Source: Bacillus sp. FJAT-42376 (GTDB taxonomy: Bacteria > Bacillota > Bacilli > Bacillales > Bacillaceae). From it: a stretch of DNA of 64,000 nucleotides. Location of the stretch: assembly GCF_003816055.1 (NCBI RefSeq), contig NZ_CP033906.1, positions 2,418,001 through 2,482,000 of the forward strand. Reading direction: 5' to 3'. The stretch's first letter is position 1. Each line of letters opens with the position of its first letter. The notes beneath the pieces are model-generated. The model saw only the letters and a program-made list of their open reading frames with translations, was not told where the DNA came from and did no database searches. A program made the translations under genes and the position numbers. Shown here piece by piece: positions 35,607 to 45,368 of the stretch.

Positions 35607-36709
35607 TTTAATGAAGACAAGACGTGGCGGCTAGTCGTACGGGCAAGGCTCTCGTTCACGTTTTTCAATAAATGTACCCGGTAATGCTTCTTCCCTGTAT
35701 GGGTCACGATGGTGGGGGTGAAGGATGGCGTTCCGACGCGAACTGAAACCGATGTTCCTGTAGCTGTTTTCGTAAATGGAATCTGCACAATTCCCCCAAT
35801 GTCTTTATAGTTTCCCTCCTGTCCTGAAAGGAAGTTCCCCAGCGAGTACAGGACCAGTGTTTCCCTTCCGTTCTCCCCGCGGATCCGCTCCATCGGCTGC
35901 AGAACATGCGGATGATGTCCGATGACTACATCGGCTCCTGCATCTGCAAGAAAATGGGCAAGCTGTTTCTGCTCCTCGTTCGGATAGCGCTGATACTCCG
36001 TTCCCCAATGGACACTGACAATGGCAAAGTCCGCTATTTTTTTGATTTCCTTAATTTCTTCTTCCATCTTTCGATAGTCAATCAAATTAACAAGAAAGCG
36101 CTTACTTTTCGGGACTGGAATTCCATTCGTTCCATATGTATAGCCGAGAAAACCGAATCGGATGCCGTTTCGATTTATCACTCGCGGAGTCAGAGAATCC
36201 CTGTTGCTTTTATAGGCTCCTACATAGACGATGCCTTTTTTCTCATAAAATTGAATCGCGTTTACAATTCCTTTTTCTCCGCGGTCAAGAGCATGGTTAT
36301 TCGCCATATTTACGATATCAATTCCAGCATGGATGAGAGCTTCTCCTGCTTCATAAGGGGAATTGAAGGAAGGATAAGAAGAAACCCTAAGAGAAGAGCC
36401 TCCAAGGATTGATTCCTGATTGATATAAGAAAGATCGGCTTTTTCGAAAAGGGGCCGGACTTCCTCAAGCATCGGGTCAAAATTATATGTGGAAGGACCG
36501 GTGGCAGCATCCTCATAAAGCTGACTGTGAATCAGATAATCTCCCGCTGAAGAGAGAAGGGCCGTTCCTTCAAATGATTTATAGGAAAGGGAGAACTCGC
36601 GGAGTGGCTGGTCTTCTGTATGACCCGCATTTTTCTCTTCTCGATTCGTACAGGAGATCAGGCAGACAGCCATAAGAGTCATCAAACTGATTGGCAGCAT
36701 TTTTTTCAT
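35594..36709 (-). CDS. CapA family lipoprotein (poly-gamma-glutamate synthesis-type)
   Basis: A 371-residue lipoprotein with a signal peptide and lipobox (LMAVCLISC, Cys about 16). It has the CapA/PGA_cap metallophosphatase-like domain: AGDYLIHSQLY near 50, DIVNMANNHALDRGEKG, VSVHWGTEYQ and GHHPHVLQPMERI with the metal-type His pair. CapA is needed for poly-gamma-glutamate export or capsule assembly, but no pgsB/pgsC genes are present here, so it is a stand-alone paralogue of unknown substrate. ATG 36709 is behind GGGGGATG and gives the lipoprotein start. Confidence 0.87.
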   Translation of the reverse strand: MKKMLPISLMTLMAVCLISCTNREEKNAGHTEDQPLREFSLSYKSFEGTALLSSAGDYLIHSQLYEDAATGPSTYNFDPMLEEVRPLFEKADLSYINQESILGGSSLRVSSYPSFNSPYEAGEALIHAGIDIVNMANNHALDRGEKGIVNAIQFYEKKGIVYVGAYKSNRDSLTPRVINRNGIRFGFLGYTYGTNGIPVPKSKRFLVNLIDYRKMEEEIKEIKKIADFAIVSVHWGTEYQRYPNEEQKQLAHFLADAGADVVIGHHPHVLQPMERIRGENGRETLVLYSLGNFLSGQEGNYKDIGGIVQIPFTKTATGTSVSVRVGTPSFTPTIVTHTGKKHYRVHLLKNVNESLARTTSRHVLSSLKSKK

Positions 36710-36770
36710 CGCTTCATCCCCCGTTAAATAAATTGGTGATTCATCCTGTATCATAGCGGAACTTTGCCAA

Positions 36771-36811
36771 AAAAGAAAACAGCTGCCCCGGAAAGGACAG
36801 CCTCGTTTTCA
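36771..36811 (-). terminator. Terminator of plsY
   Basis: On the minus strand, an imperfect GAAAACGAGGCTG / CAGCTGTTTTC stem is followed by TTTTTT just after the plsY stop. Confidence 0.65.
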
Positions 36812-37405
36812 TTAAACGGCTTTTTTCCCAAACCGCACCTTCGGCTCCGTTCCATTCCGGATACGGCCGATGTTCGCGCGGTGCCTGTAAATGACGAAGA
36901 TCGTCATTAAACTCGTAACAGCAATCAGCCAGCCATTTCCGAGAAAAAGGGAAAACACGACAGCATATACACCTGACAGCATAGAAGAAAGGGACACATA
37001 TTTCGTCACGAGCAGCAGGATGAAAAAGAACGCAAGCATCGTAATAAATAAAAGAGGGGCATAAAATAAAAGAACTCCGCCCGAGGTTGCAACTGCTTTT
37101 CCGCCTTTAAACCTCGCAAACACAGGATACATGTGGCCGACAACTGCAAATATTCCGGCAAGCAGCGGGTGGAAGTCACTTCCAAACCACAGCGGGACGG
37201 AGGCTGCCGCTGTCCCTTTTAAAATATCTGATAATGTAACGATGATTCCCGCTTTTACCCCAAGCGTTCTAAATGAATTGGTCCCTCCGAGATTTCCGCT
37301 TCCGTGTTCCCGGATATCAATTCCGTAACCAGCCTTTCCAACAATTAAACCTGATGGAATGGATCCAAGCAAATAAGCAATAATGATAATAGCCGCAATA
37401 ATCAT
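36812..37405 (-). CDS. plsY: Acyl-phosphate:glycerol-3-phosphate acyltransferase PlsY
   Basis: PlsY makes lysophosphatidate from acyl-phosphate and glycerol-3-phosphate, the first committed step of phospholipid synthesis. The 197-residue protein has five membrane helices and the three PlsY motifs: [29 protein letters not shown], and [15 protein letters not shown]. The order next to yneT/parE matches B. subtilis yneS. It is divergent from yneT. Confidence 0.96.
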   Translation of the reverse strand: MIIAAIIIIAYLLGSIPSGLIVGKAGYGIDIREHGSGNLGGTNSFRTLGVKAGIIVTLSDILKGTAAASVPLWFGSDFHPLLAGIFAVVGHMYPVFARFKGGKAVATSGGVLLFYAPLLFITMLAFFFILLLVTKYVSLSSMLSGVYAVVFSLFLGNGWLIAVTSLMTIFVIYRHRANIGRIRNGTEPKVRFGKKAV

Positions 37406-37557
37406 GAACGTCCTTACTCCTTTATATCCAGCAATCTTATTTATAGTTTATCATGACAGGACCCATTCAACTAGCATCCTGATAAAATCTTCTTCAGCTC
37501 CGAAATTTGCTTAATCGCCTTAATTTTCTATACAATAAAGAAAAGGAGTGATCTGCT

Positions 37558-37968
37558 ATGATCGAAAATCCCTCGAGAGACGAAATCAGAGACATTTTAA
37601 AACAGAGCAAACGGATAGCGGTTGTAGGGCTTTCATCTGATCCGAACCGGACGTCCTATATGGTCAGCCAGGCGATGCAGCAGGCGGGCTATGAGATTAT
37701 CCCTGTTAATCCTACGATTGATGAGGCTCTTGGAGTAAAGGCGGTTCCGGATTTGAAAAGCATTGAGGGACCTATTGATATTGTCAACGTATTCAGAAGA
37801 TCCGAATTCCTCCCGGAAGTTGCGGAGGATTTCCTACAAACGGATGCAGCCGTATTCTGGTCCCAGCTGGGGGTAGCACATGAAGAGACCTTTCATATGC
37901 TGAAAGATAAAGGCTATACGGTCATTATGGACCGGTGCATAAAAGTAGAACACGCGATGACAAAATAG
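37558..37968 (+). CDS. yneT: YneT, CoA-binding Rossmann protein
   Basis: A 136-residue CoA_binding domain protein (YccU type). It has the nucleotide-binding start RIAVVGLSSDPNRTSYMVSQ, IIPVNPTIDEALGVKAVPDLKSI, and a conserved C-terminal DRCIKVEHA. It likely binds CoA or NAD; the reaction is unknown. The ribosome site is AAAGGAGTG. It lies between plsY and parE, as in B. subtilis. Confidence 0.92.
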   Translation: MIENPSRDEIRDILKQSKRIAVVGLSSDPNRTSYMVSQAMQQAGYEIIPVNPTIDEALGVKAVPDLKSIEGPIDIVNVFRRSEFLPEVAEDFLQTDAAVFWSQLGVAHEETFHMLKDKGYTVIMDRCIKVEHAMTK

Positions 37969-38317
37969 AGCGGCAGTCCAGCCCTCCTGTATCAGGAGCG
38001 GCCTTCTTTGCATCCCTTTCCCCGCATGTATACCATGTAATCCCTCTCACAAAGGCCCCTTTTTGTCTGCTTTTTAAAGAAAAATCAGCACTTCTTACAA
38101 ATTTAGGTTTGCGAAATACAGCGGAAAAGATAAAATAGTGCTTGGACACATTCCTTTCATGAAAATTTTTCTAATTTAAGAAAGGGATGAATTGAGCGTT
38201 CGTTTACAGCTGATCAGACGATATCTTGTCTTATTGAGCGGTTATACGATACAATATAGAAACACACGTTCTCATAAAGTGATTTGGATAGTGGATGGTT
38301 GAAAGGAGTACAAGTCT
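37969..38317. other. Spacer between yneT and parE
   Basis: No gene. It contains a CTCCTG-TAT-CAGGAG hairpin (37984-37998), AT-rich DNA and, near the 3' end, the parE promoter and candidate LexA box. Confidence 0.6.
38226..38272 (+). promoter_or_regulatory. parEC promoter with a candidate LexA box
   Basis: TTGTCT (38226-38231) and TACAAT (38250-38255) with 18 bases between form a plausible promoter. GAAACACACGTTCT (38259-38272) matches the Bacillus SOS box core GAAC-N4-GTTC with one mismatch and lies near +1, a good position for repression. parEC is LexA-controlled in B. subtilis as far as I recall. Confidence 0.6.
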
Positions 38318-40282
38318 TTGGTTAAGCAGCAATTTGATTACAATGATGATTCGATACAAGTGCTGGAGGGGCTCGAAGCAGTCCGAAAACGGCCGGGAAT
38401 GTATATTGGAAGCACGGATACGAGAGGGCTTCATCATCTTGTTTATGAAATCGTAGATAATTCAGTAGATGAAGCACTGGCGGGATACGGGGATGAAATC
38501 GTTGTCACGATTCACAAAGACAACAGCATTTCCGTTAAGGATAAAGGGCGCGGAATGCCCACCGGGATGCACAAAATGGGAAAACCGACCCCGGAAATCA
38601 TTCTGACTGTTCTGCATGCCGGAGGAAAATTCGGGCAGGGAGGATATAAGACGAGCGGAGGACTTCATGGGGTAGGAGCGTCGGTCGTAAACGCTTTATC
38701 CGAATGGCTGACCGTAACCATCTGCAGGGACGGGTTTATGTATGAACAGCGATTTGAAAATGGAGGCAAGCCGGTTACGACCCTTGAGAAAAAAGGCAAG
38801 ACGAACAAAACGGGAACGACGATTCACTTCAAGCCGGACCCTCTCATTTTCAGCGCAACCGTCTATAATTTTGAAACACTGAGCGAGCGGTTAAGGGAAT
38901 CCGCCTTTTTGCTGAAGGGATTCAAAATTCAGCTCAAAGATGACCGCGATCAGCTGGAGGAAACGTATTTTTATGAAACCGGGATTGAAGCCTTCGTAGA
39001 ATACCTGAACGAAGAGAAGGACTCCCTCAACCCTGTCGTTTCCTTTGAAGGAACGCAAAACGGGATTGAAGCGGAATTTGCGTTCCAATTCAATGACGGG
39101 TATTCCGAGAATATTCTTTCCTTTGTCAACAATGTCAGAACGAAAGACGGCGGCACACATGAGGCGGGAGCGAAAACCGCCATGACGAGAGCGTTTAATG
39201 AGTACGCGAGAAAAGCAGGTCTGTTAAAAGAGAAGGATAAAAACCTGGAAGGTTCCGATATCCGGGAAGGTCTTGCTGCCATCGTTTCCGTCCGCATTCC
39301 TGAAGAGCTCCTGCAGTTTGAAGGACAGACGAAAGGCAAGCTTGGAACGAGTGAAGCAAGGTCGGCTGTGGACGCTATCGTTTCCGAACATCTTGCTTAT
39401 TTCCTTGAAGAAAATCCAGAAACAAGCACACTGCTCGTCCGCAAATCCATTAAAGCGTATCAGGCTAGAGAAGCAGCCCGCAAAGCACGCGAGGAGGCAA
39501 GAAGCGGCAAAAAAAGAAAGCGCTCTGAAACGTCTCTCAGCGGAAAGCTGACACCTGCGCAATCGAGAAATCCGCAGCGCAATGAGCTGTATCTCGTAGA
39601 GGGAGACTCTGCTGGAGGATCTGCCAAGCAGGGGAGAGACCGAAAGTTTCAGGCTGTACTCCCGCTTCGCGGAAAAGTAATCAATACAGAAAAAGCGAAA
39701 CTTCAGGACATATTTAAAAATGAAGAAATCAATACGATCATTCATGCCATTGGAGGGGGCGTCGGCGCTGAATTCATGGTTGAGGACATCAATTACGATA
39801 AAGTGGTCATCATGACGGATGCAGACACGGACGGCGCACATATCCAAGTGCTTCTCCTTACCTTCTTTTACCGCTATATGAAGCCGCTTATTGAAGCAGG
39901 AAAAGTGTTTATTGCGCTTCCTCCGCTCTATAAGGTGAGCAAGGGGACAGGAAAGAAGGAAATAGCCGAATACGCATGGTCCGATGAGGAATTAAAAGAG
40001 GTCCAGAAGAAAGTCGGCCGCGGAACGATTATTCAGCGCTATAAAGGACTTGGTGAAATGAATGCTGATCAGCTGTGGGAAACGACGATGAATCCTGACA
40101 CGAGAACCCTGATCCGCGTAAGAATCGACGATGCTGCCAGAGCGGAACGGCGCGTAACCACGCTCATGGGTGACAAAGTGGAACCACGCAGAAAGTGGAT
40201 TGAACGAAACGTCGCGTTTGGGCTAGATGACGAAAGCAACATTTTGGAAAATGAAAATTTGTCGGTCGCAGAGGAGGAATAA
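38318..40282 (+). CDS. parE: DNA topoisomerase IV subunit B ParE
   Basis: ParE is the ATPase subunit of topoisomerase IV, which unlinks daughter chromosomes. The 654-residue protein has the GHKL ATPase (EIVDNSVDEALAG, GRGMPTG, GGKFGQGGYKTSGGLHGVG), the transducer domain, and the TOPRIM part (LVEGDSAGGSAKQGRDR, MTDADTDGAHI). TTG 38318 follows AAAGGAG at ten bases. It is followed after three bases by parC. No frameshift or truncation. Confidence 0.97.
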   Translation: MVKQQFDYNDDSIQVLEGLEAVRKRPGMYIGSTDTRGLHHLVYEIVDNSVDEALAGYGDEIVVTIHKDNSISVKDKGRGMPTGMHKMGKPTPEIILTVLHAGGKFGQGGYKTSGGLHGVGASVVNALSEWLTVTICRDGFMYEQRFENGGKPVTTLEKKGKTNKTGTTIHFKPDPLIFSATVYNFETLSERLRESAFLLKGFKIQLKDDRDQLEETYFYETGIEAFVEYLNEEKDSLNPVVSFEGTQNGIEAEFAFQFNDGYSENILSFVNNVRTKDGGTHEAGAKTAMTRAFNEYARKAGLLKEKDKNLEGSDIREGLAAIVSVRIPEELLQFEGQTKGKLGTSEARSAVDAIVSEHLAYFLEENPETSTLLVRKSIKAYQAREAARKAREEARSGKKRKRSETSLSGKLTPAQSRNPQRNELYLVEGDSAGGSAKQGRDRKFQAVLPLRGKVINTEKAKLQDIFKNEEINTIIHAIGGGVGAEFMVEDINYDKVVIMTDADTDGAHIQVLLLTFFYRYMKPLIEAGKVFIALPPLYKVSKGTGKKEIAEYAWSDEELKEVQKKVGRGTIIQRYKGLGEMNADQLWETTMNPDTRTLIRVRIDDAARAERRVTTLMGDKVEPRRKWIERNVAFGLDDESNILENENLSVAEEE

Positions 40283-40285
40283 TCT

Positions 40286-42718
40286 ATGGCGCAAACAGAA
40301 AAATTTCATGACCTGCCATTAGAAGAAGTAATAGGCGACCGTTTCGGACGGTACAGCAAGTACATCATTCAGGACCGGGCCCTTCCCGATGCGAGGGACG
40401 GATTGAAACCGGTGCAAAGAAGAATCCTTTATGCGATGTATGCGGAAGGCAACACGCAGGATAAAGGATTCAGGAAATCAGCCAAAACAGTGGGGAATGT
40501 AATTGGGAATTATCATCCCCATGGCGATTCCTCTGTTTACGAAGCTATGGTGCGGATGAGTCAGGACTGGAAGGTGCGCAATCTCCTGGTAGAAATGCAC
40601 GGAAACAACGGCAGTGTGGATGGAGATCCTCCGGCAGCCATGCGTTATACGGAAGCCCGTTTATCCGCTATCGCCTCCGAGCTGCTGCGGGATATCGATA
40701 AAGAAACGGTTGAATTCATTCCGAACTTTGATGATACAAGTGCCGAGCCTGTCGTTCTGCCGGCGAAATATCCGAATCTGCTCGTCAATGGCTCCACCGG
40801 GATTTCGGCGGGATACGCCACCGAGATCCCTCCGCACCATTTAGGAGAAGTGATTGATGCTGTCATAAAACGGATTGATCATCCAGATTGCACCGTAGAT
40901 GACCTGATGGAAGTAATAAAAGGTCCGGATTTCCCGACCGGCGGAATTATCCAGGGAATTGACGGGATAAAAAAAGCCTATGAAACCGGCAAAGGGAAAA
41001 TCATTATCCGCAGCAAAGCGGAAATTGAGAATCTAAAAGGCGGACGCCAGCAAATCGTCATAACGGAAATTCCTTATGAGGTCAATAAAGCAAACCTCGT
41101 TAAGAAAATGGATGAATTCCGGATTGAACGAAAAGTCGAGGGAATCTCTGAAGTTCGTGATGAAACAGACCGCACTGGCCTGAGAGTCGTGGTGGAATTG
41201 AAGAAGGATGCCAATGCTGAAGGGGTCCTGCATTACCTTTACAAAAACAGCGATCTTCAAATTCCGTATAATTTCAATATGGTCGCCATCTCCGCACGCA
41301 GGCCAACGCTCATGACGCTGACTTCCATACTCGATGCCTATATTGCCCATCAGCGCGAAGTCATCACAAACCGGTCGGTATACGAGCTCAGGAAAGCAAA
41401 GGAGCGCCATCATATTGTGGAAGGCCTCATTAAGGCGCTGTCCATATTGGATGAAGTGATTTCCGTCATCCGGGGCTCTTCGGATAAACGGAATGCAAAA
41501 GAAAACTTAATATCCTCATTCGGTTTTACCGAGCCGCAGGCAGAAGCCATTGTTACGTTGCAGCTTTACCGGTTAACCAATACGGATATAACCGCACTCA
41601 GAAATGAAGCGGAAGAGCTCGACCGCAAAATCCTGGAGCTTGAAGCGATCTTGAATAATGAGAAAACTTTATTCAATGTCATTAAAGCAGACTTGAAAAA
41701 GCTGAAAAAAACATACCAGGATGAACGCCGGTCTGTCATTGAAGCAGAAATCGAAGAAATCAAAATCAATCTTGAGGTCATGGTGGCTTCTGAAGATGTG
41801 ATTGTAACCGTAACGAAAGACGGCTACATAAAGAGAACGAGCCAGCGATCCTTCTCTGCATCGAGCGGCCAGGAATTCGGAATGAAAGAAAAAGACAGGC
41901 TGATCGCCCAGCTGGAAATGAATACAAAAGATGTTCTCCTCTTGTTCACGAACAAAGGAAGCTATTTGTACTGTCCGGTGCATACCCTGCCGGATATCCG
42001 CTGGAAAGATCTTGGCCAGCATATTGCCAATATCATTCCGATTGACCGGGATGAGTCCATCCTGAAGGCGGTTCCGGTGAAAGAATTTACTGAGCATCAA
42101 TATCTCCTCTTTATCACGAAAAATGGGATGGTCAAGCGAACAGAGCTTACTGCCTACAAGGCGCAGCGTTATTCAAAACCGCTCGTTGCCCTAAATTTAA
42201 AAGCAGATGACGAATTGATTGACCTGCATATAACGGACGGCCAGTCTGAGCTGTTCCTTGCTACTCACCTGGGCTATGGACTTTGGTTCGGTGAAGAGGA
42301 GGTAAGCCTTGTCGGTGCAAGAGCTGCCGGAGTTAAAGGAATAAGCCTGAAGCCGGGGGATTATGTAATCAGCGGGGATGTTTTCGAAAAAAATACCGCT
42401 CCATCGGTATTGATCGTCACCCAGCGGGGAGCCGTAAAACGCATGGACCTTACAGCTGAATTCGACCGCTCATCCAGAGCGAAGCGCGGATTGATCATGC
42501 TTAGAGAACTGAAAAAGAATCCGCATCGACTTATTGGTGCAAGTGTAGCACTCAAAGATGTCATGATTTACATCAAAACAGCTAAAGGACAGATTGAATC
42601 AGTCCGCTCTAGCTCTTACCGAAACAATGACCGATACAGCAACGGTTCTTTTGCGGTAGATGAGCAGGAAGCAGGCACCGTTACAGAAATATGGACAAAT
42701 GGCTGGATTACAGAATAA
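40286..42718 (+). CDS. parC: DNA topoisomerase IV subunit A ParC
   Basis: ParC cuts and rejoins DNA in topoisomerase IV. The 810-residue protein has the GyrA/ParC winged-helix core with catalytic Tyr121 ([12 protein letters not shown]) and the quinolone-contact segment [17 protein letters not shown] (about residues 73-90, with Ser83). Long coiled-coil tower and C-terminal beta-pinwheel repeats with GyrA-box-like segments follow. It overlaps nothing but sits three bases after parE, with GAGGAGG as ribosome site. Confidence 0.97.
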   Translation: MAQTEKFHDLPLEEVIGDRFGRYSKYIIQDRALPDARDGLKPVQRRILYAMYAEGNTQDKGFRKSAKTVGNVIGNYHPHGDSSVYEAMVRMSQDWKVRNLLVEMHGNNGSVDGDPPAAMRYTEARLSAIASELLRDIDKETVEFIPNFDDTSAEPVVLPAKYPNLLVNGSTGISAGYATEIPPHHLGEVIDAVIKRIDHPDCTVDDLMEVIKGPDFPTGGIIQGIDGIKKAYETGKGKIIIRSKAEIENLKGGRQQIVITEIPYEVNKANLVKKMDEFRIERKVEGISEVRDETDRTGLRVVVELKKDANAEGVLHYLYKNSDLQIPYNFNMVAISARRPTLMTLTSILDAYIAHQREVITNRSVYELRKAKERHHIVEGLIKALSILDEVISVIRGSSDKRNAKENLISSFGFTEPQAEAIVTLQLYRLTNTDITALRNEAEELDRKILELEAILNNEKTLFNVIKADLKKLKKTYQDERRSVIEAEIEEIKINLEVMVASEDVIVTVTKDGYIKRTSQRSFSASSGQEFGMKEKDRLIAQLEMNTKDVLLLFTNKGSYLYCPVHTLPDIRWKDLGQHIANIIPIDRDESILKAVPVKEFTEHQYLLFITKNGMVKRTELTAYKAQRYSKPLVALNLKADDELIDLHITDGQSELFLATHLGYGLWFGEEEVSLVGARAAGVKGISLKPGDYVISGDVFEKNTAPSVLIVTQRGAVKRMDLTAEFDRSSRAKRGLIMLRELKKNPHRLIGASVALKDVMIYIKTAKGQIESVRSSSYRNNDRYSNGSFAVDEQEAGTVTEIWTNGWITE

Positions 42719-42726
42719 TATTGCGA

Positions 42727-42757
42727 AAGCTTGGGATCTATCCCAGGCTTTTTTATT
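42727..42757 (+). terminator. Terminator of parEC
   Basis: AAGCTTGGGA-TCTA-TCCCAGGCTTTTTT hairpin with one G-T pair. Confidence 0.85.
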
Positions 42758-42828
42758 TTACTGATGGTAAGCGTTTCCGATTCGAAGCGTGAGGGAATAA
42801 ATAAAACAAATAAAGAGGAGGGAAGAAG

Positions 42829-43218
42829 ATGAACAGAATTCATGCCTGTGAAAAAAACACAAAAAATTGCGTCTCAACATTTAACATCGATCAGCCTCAT
42901 CAAATAAAGCCTGCAGATTATACTGCATCCGAAACCGAAGCGGTCGGTCTTATGAAAAACCTGATACAATCGATGGAGCGTGCGACCATTGAAGAAGAGG
43001 ACCATGTGTATCTCCGATGCATATTCCGGACAAAATGGATGAAATTTAAAGATGATGTGGAGATTTGGTTTGATTCAGAAAACAAAAAAGTCCATATTAA
43101 ATCATCATCAAGAATGGGCTATTCCGACTTCGGGGTAAACAGGAAAAGAGCGGAGCACATTTTGAAAGAATTTAAACAAAAAGAAAAGCAGCACGCTAAA
43201 AGTGCCGCTCTCCGTTAA
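42829..43218 (+). CDS. DUF1499 domain protein
   Basis: A 129-residue protein of the DUF1499 family. The family hallmarks are NCVSTFNID (the conserved CVST), the central LRCIFRTKWMKFKDDVEIWFD and the C-terminal SSSRMGYSDFGVNRKRAEHI. No signal peptide or membrane helix in this version. Function unknown. The ribosome site GAGGAGGGAAG precedes ATG 42829. Single gene, convergent with two small minus-strand genes. Confidence 0.9.
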   Translation: MNRIHACEKNTKNCVSTFNIDQPHQIKPADYTASETEAVGLMKNLIQSMERATIEEEDHVYLRCIFRTKWMKFKDDVEIWFDSENKKVHIKSSSRMGYSDFGVNRKRAEHILKEFKQKEKQHAKSAALR

Positions 43219-43220
43219 AA

Positions 43221-43337
43221 TTATTTGCTCGAAAATAAATCCATAAACGCATGAACGATTTCATTTCCCTGATAAAACAGCAGTGTCGCAGCTGTCAGAG
43301 AAAAACCGGAAACCATAATGGCTCTTAACCAGAACAT
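43221..43337 (-). CDS. Possible 38-aa membrane miniprotein
   Basis: This open frame is too short for usual gene calling. It reads MFWLRAIMVSGFSLTAATLL and ends FMDLFSSK, with one membrane helix (about residues 3-22), and follows AAAGGGGG with an eight-base spacing. It lies just downstream of the 108-aa membrane gene on the same strand. I do not recognise a family; the strong ribosome site is the main support. Confidence 0.5.
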   Translation of the reverse strand: MFWLRAIMVSGFSLTAATLLFYQGNEIVHAFMDLFSSK

Positions 43338-43367
43338 TCGGAATGCCCCCTTTACATAGATTTTTGC

Positions 43368-43694
43368 CTATGCTTGATTGCGTCCGAATGTTCGAAAATA
43401 GGAGGACTGGTAAAAGACCGCTGTAAGAAAATAATGAAGAAGACTTTTTCTCTTAATCGTGATCATCAGCAAAAAACTGAGGAGCACGATTTGAGTGGCC
43501 GTCTGGGAGTCCAGGTTTTCTGCGAATGGCATAAACTTGAACAGCTCTCCATTAAAGGACTCCGCATCATTGATGTGGACGGATGCCTCTTCAATCATTT
43601 TGAAAGAAGCAGGATCATGGTGATGAATATGAACGTTTGTCACAAGGAGTGCGGATAGGGTAAACACAAATAAAATGATAAATGAACGAAACAC
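43368..43694 (-). CDS. Hypothetical membrane protein (108 aa)
   Basis: I do not recognise this family. The predicted protein has a hydrophobic N-terminus (FRSFIILFVFTLSALLVTNV), a His-rich patch HIHHHD just outside it, a polar middle and a second hydrophobic helix near residues 66-80. GTG 43694 is preceded by AGGAGGTGATGG at a longish spacing. The HIHHHD motif could bind metal, but that is a guess. The plus strand also has an open frame here (43374-43658) without a ribosome site. Confidence 0.55.
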   Translation of the reverse strand: MFRSFIILFVFTLSALLVTNVHIHHHDPASFKMIEEASVHINDAESFNGELFKFMPFAENLDSQTATQIVLLSFLLMITIKRKSLLHYFLTAVFYQSSYFRTFGRNQA

Positions 43695-43784
43695 GGCGTC
43701 CCATCACCTCCTGATAAACGTATTCTAGCACGATGATGACGGATTGGGAAGAAAAAAACATCTATACAAATCAGATTATTTTGC

Positions 43785-43817
43785 TATAATAAATGAGTTG
43801 TGTCAGGTTTCCTGACA
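43785..43817 (+). promoter_or_regulatory. TnrA/GlnR box at the alsT promoter
   Basis: TGTCA-GGTTTCC-TGACA (43801-43817) is a perfect match to TGTNAN7TNACA and is itself a palindrome. It starts 10 bases after the TATAAT -10 at 43785-43790, i.e. near +1, a repressing position. alsT is nitrogen-controlled in B. subtilis. Confidence 0.85.
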
Positions 43818-43842
43818 TGAAAATACATATTGGAGGATTCAC

Positions 43843-45258
43843 ATGAATGTAATTGACGGATTATTTTATGGGTACCTGGATTTGCTGTGGGGCAAATTAT
43901 TAATCTATATGCTCATCATTATAGGAATATTTTTTACCGTGCGGACAAAGTTCGTTCAGTTTCGCCATTTTGGAGAAATGATCAAACTGCTTGGGGATAA
44001 AAACATGACCTCAGGCGAAGGCGGGAAAGGGGTCTCCTCCCTGCAGGCATTCTTTATCAGTGCCGCTTCCAGGGTAGGTACCGGGAACATCGCCGGGGTT
44101 GCGATCGCTATCGCACTAGGCGGCCCGGGTGCAGTCTTTTGGATGTGGCTGATTGCTTTGATCGGGATGGCCACTGCTTTTGTTGAGAGTACGCTTGCAC
44201 AGGTATACAAAGTAAAAGATGGAGACCAATACCGGGGCGGTCCGGCTTATTACATGGAGAGGGCGTTAGGCCAGAGATGGATGGGAATCCTTTTTGCAAT
44301 TCTGATCACCCTTTGTTTCGGGCTAATCTTTAATGCGGTTCAGGCCAATACCATTTCACTGGCTTTTGAATCAGCCTTTAACGTAAATAAAACCGTTATG
44401 GCCATTATTCTCGTAATCATTACTGCTTTTATCATTTTTGGAGGACTTAAACGGATTGTTGCGGCTACACAGCTGATCGTACCAGTAATGGCCGGTCTGT
44501 ATATTCTAGTCGCTCTGTTCGTTGTCATCGTCAATATAGGGGAAATTCCTGCCGTTATCGGACACATTTTCTCTTCTGCATTCGGTTTTGATTCTGCAGC
44601 TGGCGGTGCGATTGGCGCTGCCATGATGCAGGGAATTAAACGGGGACTGTTCTCCAACGAAGCAGGGATGGGGAGCGCGCCGAACGCGGCAGCTACTGCA
44701 CATGTATCCCACCCCGCTAAACAAGGATTCATCCAGTCACTCGGAGTGTTTTTTGATACGATCATGGTCTGCAGTGCAACAGCATTCATGATTCTTCTTT
44801 ATGATCTGACTCCAAACGCTGAACTGGAAGGCATCCAGCTGACTCAGGCGGCATTAAGCCATCATATCGGCGGATGGGCTCAAATCTTCGTTGCTGTGAG
44901 CATTTTCTTGTTCGCATACAGTTCCATTATCGGAAATTATTATTACGGTGAGACTAATATTGAATTTCTTAACACGAACCGAACTTGGCTTTTTGTATAC
45001 AGGATAGCGGTTCTCCTGATGGTGATTTTCGGATCCGTTTCAGGCTTCCAGCTCGTGTGGGATCTTGCAGATGCCTTTATGGGGACGATGGCAATTGTCA
45101 ACCTCGTGGCCATTGTTCTTCTTTCAGGCATTGCCGTGAAAGTGTTGAATCACTATTTAAAGCAGCGCAGAGAGGGAATAGACCCTGTGTTTACAGAAAA
45201 CTCTGTACCAGGGCTTAAAAACATTGAAGCATGGAATGAAAATAGACTGGATAAGTAA
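43843..45258 (+). CDS. alsT: AGCS family sodium:alanine/glutamine symporter AlsT
   Basis: A 471-residue amino acid/sodium symporter of the AGCS family, with about eight to ten membrane helices. Recognisable signatures are SLQAFFISAASRVGTGNIAGVA, GGPGAVFWMWLIALIGMAT and FSNEAGMGSAPNAAATA. B. subtilis AlsT, at the same place after parC, imports glutamine (and toxic analogues). The nitrogen-regulator box upstream supports a glutamine role. ATG 43843 follows TTGGAGG. Confidence 0.93.
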   Translation: MNVIDGLFYGYLDLLWGKLLIYMLIIIGIFFTVRTKFVQFRHFGEMIKLLGDKNMTSGEGGKGVSSLQAFFISAASRVGTGNIAGVAIAIALGGPGAVFWMWLIALIGMATAFVESTLAQVYKVKDGDQYRGGPAYYMERALGQRWMGILFAILITLCFGLIFNAVQANTISLAFESAFNVNKTVMAIILVIITAFIIFGGLKRIVAATQLIVPVMAGLYILVALFVVIVNIGEIPAVIGHIFSSAFGFDSAAGGAIGAAMMQGIKRGLFSNEAGMGSAPNAAATAHVSHPAKQGFIQSLGVFFDTIMVCSATAFMILLYDLTPNAELEGIQLTQAALSHHIGGWAQIFVAVSIFLFAYSSIIGNYYYGETNIEFLNTNRTWLFVYRIAVLLMVIFGSVSGFQLVWDLADAFMGTMAIVNLVAIVLLSGIAVKVLNHYLKQRREGIDPVFTENSVPGLKNIEAWNENRLDK

Positions 45259-45264
45259 AGACTG

Positions 45265-45298
45265 GAGAGCGCTGTTAAGATAAAACAGCGCTCTTTTA
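45265..45298 (+). terminator. Terminator of alsT
   Basis: GAGAGCGCTGTT/AACAGCGCTCTTTT hairpin with a seven-base loop. Confidence 0.88.
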
Positions 45299-45368
45299 GT
45301 TTACCTTTTGCCCAAGAGTGGAAAAATGGGTAACAAACAGAAAGAGCGGGAAGAAAGAAGGGCACGGT

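Noticed and set aside
43374..43658. 94-residue plus-strand open frame opposite the 108-aa membrane gene
   Set aside because: No ribosome site. The minus-strand frame has a signal-like hydrophobic start and an AGGAGG site, so it is the better choice, though neither is certain.
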